Assembly: GCF_023276355.1 (NCBI RefSeq)
Contig: NZ_JALLPL010000001.1
Location: forward strand, 124,001-188,000
Length of the DNA stretch: 64,000 nucleotides
Direction: 5' to 3'
From: Haloplanus sp. XH21
GTDB taxonomy: Archaea; Halobacteriota; Halobacteria; Halobacteriales; Haloferacaceae
The stretch's first letter is position 1, and each line of letters begins with the position of its first letter. Both the position numbers and the translations under genes were made by a program. This document shows, piece after piece, positions 61,470-64,000 of the stretch. The notes under the pieces are model-generated. The model did no database searches, was not told where the DNA came from, and was given only the letters and a program-made list of their open reading frames with translations.

Positions 61470-63115
61470 GCGTGCGACGCCTGGATCGGGAGACGGTCGA
61501 CCGCATCGCGGCGGGCGAGGTGGTGACGCGGCCGGCGCGGGTCGTGGTCGAACTCGTGGAAAACGCGCTGGACGCCGGGGCCGGCCGCGTCGAAATCGAG
61601 GTGACGGGAAGCGGGACGGAACGGATCCGCGTCGCGGACGACGGCCGCGGGATGAGCGACGACGAGGCGGCACTCGCCGTCGAGCGCCACACGACGAGCA
61701 AACTCCCCGACGGCGACCTAGAGCGTGTCGACACGCTCGGATTCCGCGGGGAGGCGCTCGCGAGCATCGCCGACGTGTCTCGACTCACGCTGACGACCAA
61801 CGACGGCGGCGCCCGCGGGGTGCGCGTCGGCGTCGACGACGAGGCGAGCGTCGAGTCGGCGGGGCGTGGCTGCGGTACGACCGTCGAAGTCCACGACCTG
61901 TTTCACAACCGCCCGGCGCGCAAGGAGTCGCTGGCCGCGCCGGCGACGGAGTTTGAACGCATCAGCGACCGAGTCGCGGCCTATGCCCTCCTCCGCCCCG
62001 GCGTGGCGTTCACCCTCGACCACGACGGCCGCCGCGTGTTCACGACGCCCGGCTCGGGCTCGTTTCAGGACGCCGCACTCGCGGTGTACGGCCGCGAAGT
62101 GGCCCGCGAGAGCACGACGCTGACCGCCGAGACGAGCGTCGAAATCGGCGACGAGGAAGCGGCGGTCGACCTCCGGGGCCTGCTCGCGTATCCGTCGGTC
62201 ACGCGGTCGGCGAACGACCACGTTCGGATCGCCGTCAACGGGCGACCCGTCTCGGTACCGACGCTGCGCCAAGCGGTCGAACGGGGCTACGGCTCGCTCC
62301 TCCCCGGTGATCGCCACCCTATCGTCGCGCTCGCGGTGTCGCTCCCGCCGCGAGCGGTGGACCCGAACGTGCATCCGACGAAGGAGACGGTGGCGCTTCG
62401 GGCGGGCGACGCCGTCGCCGACGCCGTCGAGGCCGCGGTGAGCGACGCCCTGTCGACGGCCGACCTCCGGCGGTCGGCGGACGTGGCGATGGATCTGGAG
62501 GCGGCGCTCGACCCCGTCGATTCCGGGCCGTCGGTGCTCGGCGACGCCGAGTTCGTCGGCCGGTTCCACGACCTGTATCTCCTGTGTGCGGCCGACGACG
62601 ACCTGCTGGTGATCGATCAGCACGCCGCCCACGAGCGGATCAACTACGAGCGTCTCCGGATGGCGGTCGAATCCGAGGGCGTTCCCTCGGCCGACCTCGA
62701 CCCGCCGGCGACGCTCTCGCTGTCACCCGGCGAAGTGGCCGCCGTCGAGAGCCACGACGACGCCCTCGCGCGCCTGGGCTTCGACTGTGCGCCCTTCGGC
62801 GGCGGAACGGTTCGAATACGGGCAGTGCCCGCCCCGTTCGGCCGGGTGGCCGACCCGGAGTCCCTAGAGGCAGCGCTCGCCGCCCTGCGAGAGGGGGAGT
62901 CAGCCGACTGGCGGGACGACCTGCTTGCGGACCTGGCCTGTCATCCGTCGCTGAAGGCGGGCGATACGCTCTCGGACGACGACGCGGCGGCGCTGATCGA
63001 GCGCCTGGGGGCGTGCGAGCAGCCGTTCTCGTGCCCGCACGGCCGGCCGACGGTGCTGGCCATCGACGAGGCGCATCTCGCGCAGGGGTTCGACCGCCAC
63101 CCGCGGCGGGGCTGA
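61466..63115 (+). CDS. mutL: DNA mismatch repair protein MutL (endonuclease type)
   Basis: A 549-residue GHKL ATPase. IAAGEVVTRPARVVVELVENALDAG carries motif I (core VVVELVENALDAGA), DDGRGM motif II and LGFRGEALASIADV motif III. The C-terminal domain keeps the nicking-endonuclease motifs: IDQHAAHERINYE fits DQHA-x2-E-x4-E, ACHPSLKAGDT fits the A-C-H/R region and CPHGRPT the zinc-site motif. So this MutL probably nicks the daughter strand itself, as expected in an organism without MutH. ATG at 61466 overlaps the mutS TGA (ATGA). Converges on the F420-type gene. Confidence 0.95.
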   Translation: MSVRRLDRETVDRIAAGEVVTRPARVVVELVENALDAGAGRVEIEVTGSGTERIRVADDGRGMSDDEAALAVERHTTSKLPDGDLERVDTLGFRGEALASIADVSRLTLTTNDGGARGVRVGVDDEASVESAGRGCGTTVEVHDLFHNRPARKESLAAPATEFERISDRVAAYALLRPGVAFTLDHDGRRVFTTPGSGSFQDAALAVYGREVARESTTLTAETSVEIGDEEAAVDLRGLLAYPSVTRSANDHVRIAVNGRPVSVPTLRQAVERGYGSLLPGDRHPIVALAVSLPPRAVDPNVHPTKETVALRAGDAVADAVEAAVSDALSTADLRRSADVAMDLEAALDPVDSGPSVLGDAEFVGRFHDLYLLCAADDDLLVIDQHAAHERINYERLRMAVESEGVPSADLDPPATLSLSPGEVAAVESHDDALARLGFDCAPFGGGTVRIRAVPAPFGRVADPESLEAALAALREGESADWRDDLLADLACHPSLKAGDTLSDDDAAALIERLGACEQPFSCPHGRPTVLAIDEAHLAQGFDRHPRRG

Positions 63116-63118
63116 TCG

Positions 63119-64000
63119 CTACTCAGTCGCGCGGTCGTGGGCCGCGGCCGCAAGGTCGATCGCAGCGTCGAGATCCGGGCCGAGCGGCGATCCGATGACG
63201 ACGCTGTCGGCGTGTTCGAGGACGGCATCCAGGCGTGCAGCGACGGCGTCCGGCGTACCGGCGATGCAGAAGGCGTCGATCATGGCGGGCGTCACGAGGT
63301 CGAACGCGGCCGAGAACTCGCCCGCGCTGAGGTGGTCGCCGATGTCGGCCGCGCGGTCCGCGTCGAGGTCGTGGCGGGCGAGGACGGGCGGCGCCGCGCC
63401 GCCCGCGATGAAGGCCACAGGGGGGCGGGCGGCCTCGCGTGCGGCCTCGCCGTCGGCGGCGACGCTGACGCTCGCGTAGGCCGCGAGGTCGAAGTCGCCG
63501 AGACCGTCGAGGCGGTCGTCGAGGCCCTCCGCGACCTGGTCGCGCGCCCAGCGCAGGTCGGCGGGGTGCGAGCCGTTGAACAGCAGACCGTCGGCGTGTT
63601 TGGCGGCCATCTTGCACATATGCGGCCCCTCGCCGCCCACGTAGGTGGGGATGGACCCGGGCACGTCGAAGTTGAGGCCGGCGTCGGTCGCCTCGAAGGT
63701 GCCGTCGTGGGTGACGCGCTCGCCGTCCCAGAGCCGCTGGGCGACTTTGAACGCCTCGAGGACGGGCCGCAGACCCCGCTCCTCGACGAGGCCGAGATTC
63801 TCCAGGGTCGAGGGGTCGCCGGGACCGATGCCGAAGACGGCGCGGCCGTCGCTCGCCTCCGCGAGGGTGGCCACCTCGCCCGCGAGCGTCACCGGGTGGC
63901 GTTCGAGCGGGTTGACGACGCCGGGGCCGAGGCGAACGTCGTCGGTCGCGGCCGCGAGTCGCGAAAGGACGGCAAACGGCGAGCGGTTGTTGTAGTGGCT
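63119..64000 (-). CDS. F420-dependent LLM-class oxidoreductase (Mer-like), N-terminus cut by window end
   Basis: 293 residues are present; the N-terminal part lies right of 64000. The visible frame starts HYNNRSPFAVLSRLAAATDD, then VRLGPGVVNPLERHPVTLAG, LAEASDGRAVFGIGPGDPST, IPTYVGGEGPHMCKMAAKHA and DGLLFNGSHPADL. These match coenzyme F420-dependent bacterial-luciferase-fold enzymes close to methylene-tetrahydromethanopterin reductase (Mer). In haloarchaea, which are not methanogens, such a protein probably works in folate-type C1 metabolism or another F420 reduction. Its stop at 63119 is 3 nt from the mutL stop. Confidence 0.9.
   Translation of the reverse strand, partial: SHYNNRSPFAVLSRLAAATDDVRLGPGVVNPLERHPVTLAGEVATLAEASDGRAVFGIGPGDPSTLENLGLVEERGLRPVLEAFKVAQRLWDGERVTHDGTFEATDAGLNFDVPGSIPTYVGGEGPHMCKMAAKHADGLLFNGSHPADLRWARDQVAEGLDDRLDGLGDFDLAAYASVSVAADGEAAREAARPPVAFIAGGAAPPVLARHDLDADRAADIGDHLSAGEFSAAFDLVTPAMIDAFCIAGTPDAVAARLDAVLEHADSVVIGSPLGPDLDAAIDLAAAAHDRATE

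Overview
The window is chromosomal DNA of a halophilic archaeon (class Halobacteria). Most of it is very GC-rich with strongly acidic proteins, and the informational genes are archaeal (Kae1-Bud32 fusion, eIF2 gamma, Rpo7, Spt4, S24e, RNase P RNA). Many genes have a TATA-like element about 27 nt before the start codon, as expected for leaderless haloarchaeal transcripts. Exported proteins use Tat-type lipoprotein signals. Genes are tightly packed, with many ATGA or GTGA start/stop overlaps.

Layout. 1-3.0 kb: 3' part of the RNase P RNA, a glycerophosphodiesterase, an M29-type aminopeptidase and 6-phosphogluconate dehydrogenase. 3.1-7.0 kb: membrane-anchored ferredoxin, two DoxX-type membrane proteins, an HxlR regulator and small proteins. 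7.1-10.4 kb: hemE converging on a porphyrinogen oxidase-ferrochelatase operon. With a coproheme decarboxylase (PitA type) at 51.8-53.3 kb, this amounts to the coproporphyrin-dependent route to heme. 11.5-18.5 kb: two C-N hydrolases (nitrilase fold and M20 fold) divergent from a five-gene amide/amino-acid ABC transporter. 18.6-29.2 kb: housekeeping block (MBL hydrolase, Kae1-Bud32, S24e, dephospho-CoA kinase, Spt4/Rpo7/PIN/eIF2 gamma, ITPase, Hsp20). 45.6-64 kb: tRNA-Thr, NAD synthetase, PAS kinase, tRNA-Gly, PQQ-type dehydrogenase, acyltransferase, PitA, site-2 protease, APC-USP transporter, mutS-mutL and an F420-type oxidoreductase cut by the window end.

29.5-45.6 kb is an integrated element. 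A 46-nt near-copy of the 3' half of tRNA-Thr (attL, 29522-29567) matches the intact tRNA gene at 45561-45606, and a tyrosine recombinase lies next to the intact tRNA. Its right half carries plasmid/virus-type genes: a helicase with a four-Cys cluster, a PhiH1-type repressor facing a nuclease across a palindromic operator, and SWIM, DUF6166-like and zinc-binding small proteins. Its left half is AT-richer cargo. This cargo includes a UbiA enzyme closely resembling decaprenyl-phosphate phosphoribosyltransferase, with a PHP phosphoesterase, a PF03706 flippase-like protein, an extended SDR epimerase, a VTT/DedA protein and a GT-C-like membrane enzyme. I read this as a candidate, to my knowledge undescribed, archaeal lipid-linked pentose pathway moved as an island.

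A second unexplained theme is a family of about 80-nt imperfect palindromes (at least seven copies near 3.8, 19.5, 27.8, 47.7, 50.7, 51.8 and 55.95 kb). Several of them begin at or within a few nt of stop codons, and their inner stems keep pairing while changing sequence.
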